Shown: positions 18,675-27,980, counted from the first letter of the stretch. The stretch is DNA of 61,881 nucleotides from CAUTNA01 sp964371145 (GCA_964371145.1 CAYJKO010000005.1:1-61881), one strand, 5' to 3'. Numbers and translations are program-made. Notes: a model not told the origin generated them from the letters alone.

Positions 18675-19492
18675 TTATATAAATCCTCGTCATTAAATTT
18701 GATTACCAAAACGTCCGATATTTCGTCCGGAGTTATAACGTCGACTAAATTATCTTTTTTTATAGATCCGATATTAATACCGTTTGGTAAACTGCCGTGG
18801 ATTGATTTCGTAGAAATGTTTGATCCGACCATAATTTGAAATTCTTGATCGCTTAAAAATTCTATTCCTGGATTTGATGTTCCCATACCTGTTAAAAATC
18901 CGAAAACTTCTGTACCTGTGAAACGAACCGGTATTTTAGATTCTAAATCATTTAATCCGCGCACAATAGAATAATTCGGCATAACGTTTGAAACAATCCC
19001 AACCAAACGTTCGTCCATCGACAAAACAATCATATTAACATTAACGCCGTCTTTTTCACCGCGATTTATAAAAAATGAAGAAGAATGAAAAGATGTATTG
19101 TCTACGGATATGTTTGCATGAATATATTTAAAAGGTAATTGTTCGGCAACCCCCAATTGTTTTTTTAATAATTTGTTTTCGGATATCGCAACATCATATT
19201 CATTTTGTTTTGTTTGATATATTAATAATTGTTCTTTTAAAATAACATTTTCATCATCGATTAAATTTCTTTCTCGGATATTTTCTGCGACCTGTCCGAC
19301 GGCACGTACGGGCCATGTGACAATATTACCCAAAACATCTATGGCCGGGGTGATTATTCCGCCAACTGTATCGATAAAAGAAAAATTAGGTTTTGCAACA
19401 AACACGTAAATTAACAGCATAGGCACAGCCACCAAAGCAATAATAGGTTTGGTTTTTGAAATTATTCCTGAATTTTTCTTTTTTTTTCTCAT
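18671..19492 (-). CDS. mreC: Rod-shape protein MreC
   Basis: A 273-residue protein with a short basic cytoplasmic tail (RKKKKNSG), one membrane segment (about residues 17-35), a coiled coil (about 70-110) and the two-barrel periplasmic domain with the typical FFINRGEKDGV, VGIVSNV and VRGLNDLESKIPVRF segments. It scaffolds PBP2-RodA in the periplasm. It is the first gene of the six-gene minus-strand operon. No Shine-Dalgarno is present, and the -10 box ends 7 nt before the ATG, so the mRNA is probably leaderless. Confidence 0.92.
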   Translation of the reverse strand: MRKKKKNSGIISKTKPIIALVAVPMLLIYVFVAKPNFSFIDTVGGIITPAIDVLGNIVTWPVRAVGQVAENIRERNLIDDENVILKEQLLIYQTKQNEYDVAISENKLLKKQLGVAEQLPFKYIHANISVDNTSFHSSSFFINRGEKDGVNVNMIVLSMDERLVGIVSNVMPNYSIVRGLNDLESKIPVRFTGTEVFGFLTGMGTSNPGIEFLSDQEFQIMVGSNISTKSIHGSLPNGINIGSIKKDNLVDVITPDEISDVLVIKFNDEDLYK

Positions 19493-19499
19493 GGGTTTC

Positions 19500-19528
19500 A
19501 GTTTACTTTCTTTTTAAATAATATTCAA
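19500..19528 (-). promoter_or_regulatory. mreC promoter (predicted leaderless)
   Basis: Minus-strand TTGAAT, 17-bp spacer, TAAACT, then exactly seven bases to the ATG at 19492. The transcription start should coincide with the start codon. Confidence 0.55.
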
Positions 19529-19578
19529 TAAAAACTTGATTTTCTTAAAAAATATGTCAAAATCGTAAAGATCCGAGG

Positions 19579-19594
19579 TGGCAAGGCATTGCCA
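19579..19594 (+). promoter_or_regulatory. Leader hairpin before rpmI
   Basis: TGGCAA-GGCA-TTGCCA, a 6-bp stem with 4-nt loop about 25 nt before rpmI. There is no T-tract, so it is not a terminator. It could be an L20-type autoregulatory site, as rpmI-rplT leaders are in other bacteria, but no sequence match was established. Confidence 0.3.
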
Positions 19595-19618
19595 TAAGGT
19601 ACAAAAAAAGGATAGAAA

Positions 19619-19822
19619 ATGCCAAAAATGAAAACAAATTCGTCGTTGAAAAAACGTGCGAAAATGACTGCAACGGGTAAAATTCGTGTAGCCAGATCTG
19701 GCCACAGTAAATTGTTGCGTAACAAATCAAAGCGCGCAAACAAAGCTGGAGCAAAACCTCAGTATTTGAATGATAACATGGTCGGACAAGCAAAATTGCT
19801 TGCTCCATACGGCTTGAAATAA
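19619..19822 (+). CDS. rpmI: Ribosomal protein bL35
   Basis: A 67-residue basic protein with the family start PKMKTNSSLKKR, a central SGHSKLLRNKSKR and end LLAPYGLK. It is a large-subunit protein. AAAGGA precedes the ATG. It is 17 bases ahead of rplT, the usual order, but infC, which usually precedes it, is at 34,963-35,511 on the other strand. Confidence 0.95.
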   Translation: MPKMKTNSSLKKRAKMTATGKIRVARSGHSKLLRNKSKRANKAGAKPQYLNDNMVGQAKLLAPYGLK

Positions 19823-19839
19823 GATAAAGAGGAATTAAA

Positions 19840-20205
19840 ATGGCAAGAGTAAAACGCGGAACCACCGTTAAACAAAAACATAATAAAATCTTGGCACGTG
19901 CCAAAGGTTATTTGGGTCGTCACAGCACAACTTATCGTGCAGCTCGTGAAAAAACAGAAAAAGCAGGACAATATGCATATCGTGACAGACGTGTTAAAAA
20001 ACGCGACTTTCGTTCTTTGTGGATTGTTCGTATCAACGCTGCTGTTCGCGCAGAAGGTATGACTTACAGTGTATTTATGAACGGCTTGAAAAAAGCTGGG
20101 ATTGAATTAGACAGAAAAGTATTGGCTGAAATGGCTTATGCTGGTGATGTTAATTTCAAAACACTGATCGAAACTGCAAAACGATTTACCACAGATGCGA
20201 AATAA
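19840..20205 (+). CDS. rplT: Ribosomal protein bL20
   Basis: A 121-residue 23S rRNA-binding protein needed for early 50S assembly. The signatures MARVKRGTTVK, KILARAKGYLG, RDRRVKKRDFRSLWIVRINAA and GMTYSVFMNGLKKA are clear. AAAGAGG precedes the ATG. In other bacteria L20 represses its own operon. A hairpin terminator or attenuator follows before pheS. Confidence 0.97.
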   Translation: MARVKRGTTVKQKHNKILARAKGYLGRHSTTYRAAREKTEKAGQYAYRDRRVKKRDFRSLWIVRINAAVRAEGMTYSVFMNGLKKAGIELDRKVLAEMAYAGDVNFKTLIETAKRFTTDAK

Positions 20206-20237
20206 AGCTTGTCGCAGCTGTGCTAATTTGCAATAAT

Positions 20238-20264
20238 AAAGCCGTCGACAAGACGGCTTTTTTA
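20238..20264 (+). terminator. Terminator/attenuator between rplT and pheS
   Basis: Stem GCCGTC / GACGGC (20241-20246, 20252-20257) followed by seven T. A competing 7-bp pairing exists between CTTGTCG (20208-20214) and CGACAAG (20246-20252), which would open the terminator. Confidence 0.7.
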
Positions 20265-20282
20265 TATTTAAAAGGAAAAAAT

Positions 20283-21242
20283 ATGAATATCGATAATATA
20301 AATCAAATTCAAACGTTGGAAGATTTAAAAGTTCTTTATAATGATGTGTTCGGAAAGACGGGTACTATGACCGCGAAATTAAAAGAAATGAAAAATTTGG
20401 ACAATGATGCACGCGCAGCATTAAACAAAGAAAATACAGATTTACGTGCAGCATTCAAACAAAGACAGGATGAAATTGAATATAACACTCTGATTACGGC
20501 ATTGGAATCTGAAAAATTGGATGTGTCATTAAATGCCGAAAAAGACAGCACGGGGACTTTGCATCCTTTAACAGGTGCGGTTATATCTATATCAAATATT
20601 TTAACATCGTTCGGATATAAATTATGTACAGGACCAGAGGTAGAAGACGATTGGCATAACTTTACAGCGCTAAATACGCCTGCCCATCACCCCGCTCGCG
20701 ATATGCAAGATACTTTTTTCTTGGCAAACGGCAATGTATTACGTACTCAAACGTCCGCCATACAAATTCGCACTATGGAAGAAACAGGCGCGCCGATTAA
20801 AATATTTGGATTGGGGGCAACGTATCGTAAAGAAATGGATGCAACTCATTCACCTATGTTTCATCAGGTCGAAGGTTTATATATCGGAACAGATGTTACA
20901 TTGTCAGATTTAATTACAGATATTAAATTATTCTTGCAAAAGTTTTTTTGCATAGATGATTTAGAATTACGTATTCGTCCATCTTTCTTTCCGTTTACAG
21001 AACCGTCTATTGAAATTGATATGAAATGGAAAGACGGAAAATGGTTAGAATTAATGGGTGCGGGAATGGTACATCCAAATGTGTTGCGTAATTGTAATAT
21101 AGACCCAAATAAATTCCAAGGATTCGCATTCGGATTTGGTTGGGATAGATTGGCTATGTTGAAATATGGTCTGGAAGATTTGCGCAGCTTTTACGAAGGC
21201 GACGTGCGCTGGTTAAAAAATAATGGAATTATTGGGGGTTAA
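20283..21242 (+). CDS. pheS: Phenylalanine-tRNA ligase alpha subunit
   Basis: A 319-residue catalytic subunit of the (alpha-beta)2 class II enzyme. Motif 2 (GATYRKEMDATHSPMFHQVEG) and motif 3 (FAFGFGWDRLAML) are present, after an N-terminal coiled-coil tRNA-binding arm. The ATG at 20283 is chosen because AAAGGA lies 7-12 nt ahead of it. An in-frame start 63 bases upstream would lie across the terminator hairpin and has no family similarity. The pheT start follows 3 bases after the stop. Confidence 0.95.
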   Translation: MNIDNINQIQTLEDLKVLYNDVFGKTGTMTAKLKEMKNLDNDARAALNKENTDLRAAFKQRQDEIEYNTLITALESEKLDVSLNAEKDSTGTLHPLTGAVISISNILTSFGYKLCTGPEVEDDWHNFTALNTPAHHPARDMQDTFFLANGNVLRTQTSAIQIRTMEETGAPIKIFGLGATYRKEMDATHSPMFHQVEGLYIGTDVTLSDLITDIKLFLQKFFCIDDLELRIRPSFFPFTEPSIEIDMKWKDGKWLELMGAGMVHPNVLRNCNIDPNKFQGFAFGFGWDRLAMLKYGLEDLRSFYEGDVRWLKNNGIIGG

Positions 21243-21244
21243 TT

Positions 21245-23566
21245 ATGAAATGGACATTTGATTGGTTAAAAGATTATTTGGATACAAATGAAACGCCGGA
21301 TTCAATTGCAACAAAATTAAATGCAATTGGTTTGGAAATAGAAGATTTAACAATACCGACTTTACCGGTTGCGGCTAAAATTGTTGAATGCGAAAAACAT
21401 TCCGACAGCGATCATTTACATGTTTTAAAAGTCGATGATGGATCGGGCGAATTGCGTCAAGTTGTATGCGGTGCGCCAAACGTTCGCGTTGGATTGGTGT
21501 CTGCGCTGGCGAAACCTGGTTGTAAAATCGGGGATTTTGAAATCGGCTCTGGTAAAATTCGTGGCGTTGTATCAAATGGTATGATGTGCAGCGCAAAAGA
21601 GCTGGGGTTGGGAAATGACCACGATGGTATCATGGAATTAAATGAAGCCGACGAAGTTTTGGGGCAAACAATATTTGCTATGCGTGATATGACATCCCCT
21701 GTGTTCGAAGGTTCTATAACTCCAAATCGTCCGGATTATTTATCTGTATCTGGAATTGCGCGCGATTTATCAGCGGCGGGCATGGGAACATATTTGGAAC
21801 AAAAAATAAATACTCCGTTTCAAAATAATGATAACAGAAAAGTCGAGATTGAAAATTTGGATTTATGCCCAATTTACAGATTGGCAGAAATTAAAAATAT
21901 CGATTTAAAATCCAGCAATCAAAAAATTGCAGCACGTTTATCTGCGATTGGAGTCAATCCGAAAAATGCGGCTGTGGATGCGACGAATTATATTTGTTTT
22001 GACATGGGTCAACCTATGCATTGTTTTGACGCGGATAAAGTTATTGGAAAAATCACAGTACGTCTGGCAAAGACGGACGAAGAATTTACCGATTTATTTG
22101 GCACAGAACATAAATTAAAAGATACGGATTTAGTTATCGCGGACGAGATAGGTGTTTTGGCGGCAGCCGGGGTCGTTGGTGGAATGCGTTCTATGACAGA
22201 TGATAATACAAAAAATATTTTATTAGAATCAGCATATTTTAATCCGGTATCCGTTCGTAAAACATCTAAACGTATGGGATTGTCATCTGACGCGTCATAT
22301 CGTTTCGAACGCGGAATTGACCCAACGGTTAATGGGGGAGCTTTGTCGCGCTGTGCGTCCATTATAATGGAAGAATGCGGCGGAGAAATGATAGGTGTAT
22401 CCATTGCCGGTGCGCCGATTATGCCAAATGTTAAAATAAACTATAATCCCGGTCTTTTCGTTAAAAAAATCGGTTTTGATATTGCAAAAGACGAACAATT
22501 GGCGATTTTAAAATCATACGGATATGTGGTTGATTCATCCGCCGACGATTGGGTTGTTATGCCACCGGCATCACGCGTAGAAATTGAAATCCCAGAACAT
22601 ATTATTTCTGATTTAATCAGAATGTACGGTTATGATAAAATTAAAATCGATAATGATAAAAAATATTTATCTGTGAATAATTCAAATGACATGGGTTTGT
22701 CTGTTAAAAGACATCTGGTGGCGCGTGGATTAAATGAACATATTTATTTCGGTTTTGGAAATGATGAATTCGAAAAAGAATTGTTTGATAAACCGAACGT
22801 TATGATATTAAACCCGATTACGGTTAAATTAAATACTTTGCGTAATAATTTGTTATGCAATATGTTGGATGTAATTTCTTTAAATGAAAACCGTGGATAT
22901 GCAGATATAGATTTATTTTCATATGGCACAGTATTTGATGGCGATACACCAGGCGCACAACATAATCAATTGGTTGTGGTGCGAACAGGGGTCACGTCAC
23001 CAAAACATTGGCAAGGCCGCAATCGCGACAAAGATATATATGATGTAAAATCAGATATATTGTCTTTGTTCGGTGGTCAAAATTTAACTGTTAAAACAGA
23101 TAACCCACCACGTTGGGCGCATCCATACAGATATGGCGCATTGTACCAAGGTAACAAAATGGTTGGGCAATTCGGTGAATTACATCCCGTAATTGCAAAG
23201 GCAAAAAAAATCAAAACAAATGTTGTAATTGGATTGATTGAAGATACATCTGTTTTACCAGCCGTTATAAAACATAAAAAAATACCTGTTACAGAATTTC
23301 AACCTGTGACACGTGATTTTGCTTTTATTGTGGATGCGGATTGCGCGGCGGAAAAAATAACGTCATCTGCAAAATCTGTGGATGCCAGAATTGATAATAT
23401 AACCGTGTTTGATTCATTCGAAATGGGTGACAATAAAAAATCTGTTGCATTTACAATAACGGTAATTCCGACAACAAAAATCGGTGAAGATACTATGATG
23501 GAAATTCAAAATAAAATCATAGCAAATGTTGAAAAAACAACCGGCGGCAAAATCCGCGATAAATAA
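21245..23566 (+). CDS. pheT: Phenylalanine-tRNA ligase beta subunit
   Basis: A 773-residue subunit of normal length. In order: the N-terminal EMAP-like OB fold (about residues 40-150, with HSDSDHLHVLKVD and QVVCGAPNVR), B3/B4 editing region (about 200-370, with DATNYI), B5 domain (about 400-470), the degenerate catalytic-like region, and the C-terminal ferredoxin-like anticodon-binding domain (about 680-773, FQPVTRDFAFI). GGGGG just ahead of ATG gives the ribosome-binding site. Confidence 0.96.
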   Translation: MKWTFDWLKDYLDTNETPDSIATKLNAIGLEIEDLTIPTLPVAAKIVECEKHSDSDHLHVLKVDDGSGELRQVVCGAPNVRVGLVSALAKPGCKIGDFEIGSGKIRGVVSNGMMCSAKELGLGNDHDGIMELNEADEVLGQTIFAMRDMTSPVFEGSITPNRPDYLSVSGIARDLSAAGMGTYLEQKINTPFQNNDNRKVEIENLDLCPIYRLAEIKNIDLKSSNQKIAARLSAIGVNPKNAAVDATNYICFDMGQPMHCFDADKVIGKITVRLAKTDEEFTDLFGTEHKLKDTDLVIADEIGVLAAAGVVGGMRSMTDDNTKNILLESAYFNPVSVRKTSKRMGLSSDASYRFERGIDPTVNGGALSRCASIIMEECGGEMIGVSIAGAPIMPNVKINYNPGLFVKKIGFDIAKDEQLAILKSYGYVVDSSADDWVVMPPASRVEIEIPEHIISDLIRMYGYDKIKIDNDKKYLSVNNSNDMGLSVKRHLVARGLNEHIYFGFGNDEFEKELFDKPNVMILNPITVKLNTLRNNLLCNMLDVISLNENRGYADIDLFSYGTVFDGDTPGAQHNQLVVVRTGVTSPKHWQGRNRDKDIYDVKSDILSLFGGQNLTVKTDNPPRWAHPYRYGALYQGNKMVGQFGELHPVIAKAKKIKTNVVIGLIEDTSVLPAVIKHKKIPVTEFQPVTRDFAFIVDADCAAEKITSSAKSVDARIDNITVFDSFEMGDNKKSVAFTITVIPTTKIGEDTMMEIQNKIIANVEKTTGGKIRDK

Positions 23567-23577
23567 AAAGGTTTACA

Positions 23578-24138
23578 ATGAATAAATACAAAGCGCTGTG
23601 TATGCTGACTGTTTTTCTGGGTTTGAACGCTTGTGGCAAACTGTATACGAATTATGATGAAATTAATGATTATTTAACAGCTGAATCAAATCATACATTT
23701 TCATCAAAAACACCTTTGCCGGCCAAGTATGATATACCGATGGAATGCAAAGGTTCGAACAGATTCCAAACGTGTAACAATTACAAAGGTGTTTTTCTTC
23801 TGAAGGAAGTATTAAATGAATATAATATAAATCCTGTAAACTTGAAAGATTCAGAAGATAAAAAACTGGGGTTTGATGAAGGTCAAAAATACATTTTAAT
23901 ATCTGTGCCGTATACATTGTTGCATATTATGTCTTTCGGTATAATACCTCTGTATATTGTAGAAACTGTAAATGCAGAATATAAAGACGGTGATTACGAA
24001 ATAGAAAAAGAAATAGAATTAAAATATTGGAATTCGACTTTGTTCTTTTCTAATTATGATATCGATAAAGAAGAATTGAAAAAAGGCGCGTTGAAAAAAA
24101 CATTAAACCAAGCCATAAAAGATGGGAAAATAAAATGA
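23578..24138 (+). CDS. Hypothetical lipoprotein
   Basis: 186 residues. A signal peptide with lipobox LNAC (cysteine at residue 19) predicts a lipid-anchored periplasmic protein. The mature part is acidic-basic mixed, with one hydrophobic stretch (about 108-130, SVPYTLLHIMSFGIIPLYIV) that could be a membrane segment, and paired cysteines (about 56 and 66). I do not recognise the family. It starts 11 bases after pheT and is probably read through from it. The strong terminator after it closes the rpmI-pheT cluster. Confidence 0.65.
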   Translation: MNKYKALCMLTVFLGLNACGKLYTNYDEINDYLTAESNHTFSSKTPLPAKYDIPMECKGSNRFQTCNNYKGVFLLKEVLNEYNINPVNLKDSEDKKLGFDEGQKYILISVPYTLLHIMSFGIIPLYIVETVNAEYKDGDYEIEKEIELKYWNSTLFFSNYDIDKEELKKGALKKTLNQAIKDGKIK

Positions 24139-24166
24139 AAAAACCGGCATTTCGCCGGTTTTTTTA
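24138..24166. terminator. Bidirectional CCGG-type terminator
   Basis: A-tract, ACCGGC / GCCGGT stem, T-tract. It lies between the lipoprotein gene and the converging nth gene. Confidence 0.85.
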
Positions 24167-24823
24167 TTTCATTTTATCTGGGGCGGGACATATGTTAAAT
24201 ATCGGACACGTATCGCATTTTGGGCGCTGTGCGCGACATGTATAACGGCCATGCAATACCATTACGTGATTTACCATACCGTGAAATCTTTTCGGGATAA
24301 ATTTTAATAATTTCTTCTCTACTTTTTCAGGTGTGTTATCGTTGTCTTTTGCCCATCCAAATCTGTGGGATAAACGAAACACATGTGTATCAACCCCGAT
24401 AAATGGCATTCCCCATAAAACATTCATAATAACGTTCGCGGTCTTTTGTCCGATACCCGGCAAATCCATCAAAGATTTTTGATTATGAAAATCTTGTGGG
24501 AATTTCCAATTCGTATCTTCTGATATGTTTGCCAATTTTTCAGACATAGCAATTATATTTTTTGCTTTGTTATTGAAAAAAGATATAACGCGAATATGTT
24601 CTTTTAAACCGTTTTCACCCAATTCCAACATCTTATCCGGGGTTGGTGCGATATCAAATAAAACGGGCGTTACTTCGTTCACTTTTTTATCCGTTGCTTG
24701 CGCCGATAAAATCACCGCCACCGCAAACGTGAATTCATTAATCGCATATAATTCAGACCGTATATCCATATCTATAATTTTTGGAATTTGTTCAAAATAA
24801 ATATCCGGTGATAATTTTTTCAT
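24164..24823 (-). CDS. nth: Endonuclease III
   Basis: A 219-residue bifunctional DNA glycosylase/AP lyase for oxidised pyrimidines. The helix-hairpin-helix LPGIGQKTA carries the catalytic lysine (near residue 119), GVDTHVFR carries the catalytic aspartate (near 137), and the [4Fe-4S] loop has the C-x6-C-x2-C-x5-C pattern (CRAQRPKC, CPIFNIC). Length is normal (E. coli 211). AAGGAAAG precedes the ATG. Confidence 0.96.
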   Translation of the reverse strand: MKKLSPDIYFEQIPKIIDMDIRSELYAINEFTFAVAVILSAQATDKKVNEVTPVLFDIAPTPDKMLELGENGLKEHIRVISFFNNKAKNIIAMSEKLANISEDTNWKFPQDFHNQKSLMDLPGIGQKTANVIMNVLWGMPFIGVDTHVFRLSHRFGWAKDNDNTPEKVEKKLLKFIPKRFHGMVNHVMVLHGRYTCRAQRPKCDTCPIFNICPAPDKMK

Positions 24824-24839
24824 TGTCTTTCCTTCGTAT

Positions 24840-24872
24840 AAAACAACCGCCCGTGATGGGCGGTTTTGTTAT
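24840..24872. terminator. Terminator after ileS
   Basis: Stem AACCGCCC / GGGCGGTT with a 5-nt loop (24845-24865), flanked by T-rich sequence on both strands. It separates ileS from nth, which therefore needs its own promoter or read-through. Confidence 0.7.
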
Positions 24873-27800
24873 TATGCTTTTGTTATTTTAATGCTGAATT
24901 TATAGCCTTCGATTTCGGTGTTGTGTTCACCAATACCCGATTTTAAATCAACACATAATGTATCAGACATAATTTTGTCTTTATATTTTTGAACCGCATT
25001 TGCCAATTTTTCATCAGCCGTATATTCAATAATAATTCTGTTCGATACTTCCAAACCAACTGTCTTACGTGTGTCTTGGATAAAACGCAAAGCGTCATTT
25101 ACCAGACCTTCGGAAATTAATTCGTCGTTTAAATTTGTATCCAAAATAATAACCGCGGTATTATCCGGCAAAGCAATTCCCGGAACGCCATTTTTAACAG
25201 TCAATCTAGATTCAAATTCATCCGCGTTTAATGTATATTCGCCGACAATTAATTTGTCATCCGCCATGCTATATTTACCCTGTTTTACCATTGGGATAAT
25301 GTCACGTAATGCACCACCCAAACGTGCGCCAATTTTCGGAGTAATCAAATATACAAAAGAATCGGCGACATCATTTACGTCTTGGATAAAATCAACAGAT
25401 TTAACATTTAATTCATCACAAATAATGTCGTTGTAATCTGCCATATTAATTCCGGCAACTGTTAATTTTGCCAAAGGCAAACGGTTGCGCATTTTATATT
25501 CTTCGCGTAATTGTTTACCCACAGACACTATCATTTGAATGCGACGCATATCTTCTTTTAATGATAAATCGCCGGCGTTTTCGTCATATTTTGGATATTC
25601 GGTCAAATGAACGGATGCATCCCCTGTCAAATTTTTATATATAAATTCAGACACAAACGGAGCCAACGGCGCAATCAATTTTGCAACAGTCGTTAAGACG
25701 TTATATAACGTATCGAACGCGCCCTGTTCTTCGTTCCAAAAACGCGCGCGAGAACGACGGATATACCAATTGTTTAAGATGTCTAAAAATTCTACAACTG
25801 ATTTTACAAAAACGCTTGGGTCATAATTAGACAAAGAATTATTTGCAACGCGCACCAAATTATTTAATTCAGACATTATGTATTTGTCCATAACGTTATC
25901 AATTTTTGAATTTTCATTTGCGACTACATTTCCTGCATTCGCGTATAACGTAAAGAAATGATAAGCGTTCCAAAGCGGAGTTAATAAATTTTTAATTGTG
26001 TCATTAAATACTTTACCGCCTTTATCAATTGGCACAGGTTCTGCTTTTAAAAAGTTGCTGCCCAATATATACAAACGCATAGAATCCGCACCATATGTAT
26101 CCAACATTTCAATTGGGTCTACGTAATTACCAACGGATTTAGACATTTTCTTTTTGTGTTCGTCGACAGACATACCGTTTGCAGAAATCGTATTAAATGC
26201 CGGTCTGTCAAATAAAGCGGTTGATAATACCATCAAAGTATAAAACCAGCCACGTGTTTGGTCTTGGCCTTCGATAATATAATCTGAAATGTATGCGTCG
26301 GCGACTTCTTCTGAATTTTCAAACGGGAAATGTTTTGCAGCAAATGGCATAGAACCAGATTCAAACCAAGCGTCCAAAACGTCCGGAATACGTTTCCATC
26401 CGTCTTTTGTTAAACCGTCCATAGTTGCGCGATGTAAATCTTTAACGTCTGCACCGAAAAATTCATTTAATTCTGCGATTGATCCGAATACTTTGATGTC
26501 GCCCGCTTCATTAGTCCAAATTGGTAATGGAACACCCCAGAAACGATTTCTGGAAATACCCCATGGGCGTGCGCCTTCTATCCATGCAGAAAAACGATTT
26601 CCTGCAGATTTCCAATCAACGGATTTGTTTAATTCAATTAATCTGTCGCGGATTTTTGGAACGTCAATGTACCAAGCGTCTGTCGCACGATAAATCAATT
26701 TTACTTTTGTGCGAGGCGACATAGGATAGCTGTGTTTATATTGTTCTTTTTTTACCAACTGACCGCGTTGTTTTAAATTTTCCATAATTTGTGGATTTGC
26801 TTCGAAAATATTCACCCCCGCCCAATCTTTAACGTCGGCTGTAAAATTACCATAATCATCAACGTTTACAATAACTGGGAATTTAGGGTCAATTTCTTTT
26901 GCAGCCAAATAATCTTCTTCGCCGAATGCAGGTGCGATATGAACGATACCGGTACCGGACGCGTCAGAAACATAATCCGCCGCAATCACAGAATACAATC
27001 TTTCATCATCATAATAATTAAATAATGGTTTGTATTTTAAACCAACCATATCCGCGCCTGAAATTGTACCAACGTTTTGAGCGTTTTCAAATTGTTTTGC
27101 GTATCCAGACAACAGGTTTGTTGCAATGATATATTCTGCGCCATCTGCGTCTTTCATAATTGTGTATTCCATATTTGGATTTACCGCCAAAGCAGAATTC
27201 GCAGGCAATGTCCAAGGTGTCGTAGTCCATGCCAAAACACGTCGACCGTTTTCTAATTCAAACCAAACCGTGACAGCGTCATCAACAACGTCTTCGTATT
27301 CGGATGACGCTTCGGAATTAGACATAACAGTTCCCAATTTCCAATCAAACGGATTTACTTTAAAGTCTTTGTATAACAATCCGTCATCGTATAATTTTTT
27401 CAAAGCCCAAATTACAGATTCCATATATTCAGGATTCATAGTGTTGTAAACATTTTCTTCACCTATATCAACCCAACGACCTAAACGGTTTAAATAATTA
27501 CCCCATTCGCCAACATATTTCATAACACCACGACGACACATATTACAAAATTCTTCGATACCGTATTTTGCAACAATGTCTTTTGTTTGCATGCCCAATT
27601 CTTTTTCAACCATAACCTCGGTTGGCAATCCATGAACATCCCATCCCAATTGATGAACAACGTTACGACCGCGCATATTATTAAAACGGCATACCATATC
27701 TTTTACCGCAGACACACCCAAATGCCCGATATGAGGAATAGAAGAAGGTGTCGCCGGCCCGTCAAAAAATAAGAAACGTTTTCCGTTTGCGTTTTTTTCT

Positions 27801-27898
27801 TGCAGCTTTGCGAAAGTATTATCCGCCGCCCAAAATTCTGTCATATTTTTTTCTATTTCAACAAAGTTTGCTTTTGCGTCTGTTTTTGGATATGTCAT
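24872..27898 (-). CDS. ileS: Isoleucine-tRNA ligase, long eukaryote-like (IleS2) class
   Basis: A 1008-residue class I synthetase. The ATP-binding signatures are PHIGH (about residue 57) and KMSKS (about 584). Several features point to the long IleS2 class rather than the 930-residue E. coli type: the GWDVHGLPTEVMVEKELG segment, the FSAWIEGARPWGISRNRFWG core, an extended C-terminal domain, and absence of the C-terminal zinc finger. This class is often insensitive to mupirocin. The CP1 editing domain is present. AAGGA is 8 nt ahead of the ATG. The leader contains an isoleucine-codon peptide and a hairpin/U8 structure, so expression is probably controlled by charged tRNA-Ile. Confidence 0.95.
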   Translation of the reverse strand: MTYPKTDAKANFVEIEKNMTEFWAADNTFAKLQEKNANGKRFLFFDGPATPSSIPHIGHLGVSAVKDMVCRFNNMRGRNVVHQLGWDVHGLPTEVMVEKELGMQTKDIVAKYGIEEFCNMCRRGVMKYVGEWGNYLNRLGRWVDIGEENVYNTMNPEYMESVIWALKKLYDDGLLYKDFKVNPFDWKLGTVMSNSEASSEYEDVVDDAVTVWFELENGRRVLAWTTTPWTLPANSALAVNPNMEYTIMKDADGAEYIIATNLLSGYAKQFENAQNVGTISGADMVGLKYKPLFNYYDDERLYSVIAADYVSDASGTGIVHIAPAFGEEDYLAAKEIDPKFPVIVNVDDYGNFTADVKDWAGVNIFEANPQIMENLKQRGQLVKKEQYKHSYPMSPRTKVKLIYRATDAWYIDVPKIRDRLIELNKSVDWKSAGNRFSAWIEGARPWGISRNRFWGVPLPIWTNEAGDIKVFGSIAELNEFFGADVKDLHRATMDGLTKDGWKRIPDVLDAWFESGSMPFAAKHFPFENSEEVADAYISDYIIEGQDQTRGWFYTLMVLSTALFDRPAFNTISANGMSVDEHKKKMSKSVGNYVDPIEMLDTYGADSMRLYILGSNFLKAEPVPIDKGGKVFNDTIKNLLTPLWNAYHFFTLYANAGNVVANENSKIDNVMDKYIMSELNNLVRVANNSLSNYDPSVFVKSVVEFLDILNNWYIRRSRARFWNEEQGAFDTLYNVLTTVAKLIAPLAPFVSEFIYKNLTGDASVHLTEYPKYDENAGDLSLKEDMRRIQMIVSVGKQLREEYKMRNRLPLAKLTVAGINMADYNDIICDELNVKSVDFIQDVNDVADSFVYLITPKIGARLGGALRDIIPMVKQGKYSMADDKLIVGEYTLNADEFESRLTVKNGVPGIALPDNTAVIILDTNLNDELISEGLVNDALRFIQDTRKTVGLEVSNRIIIEYTADEKLANAVQKYKDKIMSDTLCVDLKSGIGEHNTEIEGYKFSIKITKA

Positions 27899-27930
27899 TT
27901 TGTGTTTCCTTGTTAATTTTAATTATTATT

Positions 27931-27980
27931 TTCGCATAAAAAAAAGCGCCTATGCGCCCCAGCAATCGCCAAAGGGGCAA
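27931..27980 (-). promoter_or_regulatory. Predicted ileS attenuator hairpins
   Basis: In transcript order: antiterminator arms GCCCC (27974-27978) and GGGGC (27956-27960); a short terminator GCGC-ATAG-GCGC (27957-27946) followed by U8 (27945-27938), with G-U pairs able to extend it; and a third pairing CGCATA / TATGCG that spans the U-run. The antiterminator and terminator share bases 27956-27957, so they exclude each other. The stop codon of the leader peptide lies 10 nt before the first arm, so a ribosome there would cover it and favour termination. Confidence 0.6.

Noticed and set aside
20220..20282. Upstream in-frame start for pheS
   Set aside because: It would translate through the terminator hairpin, has no Shine-Dalgarno and adds residues without family similarity.
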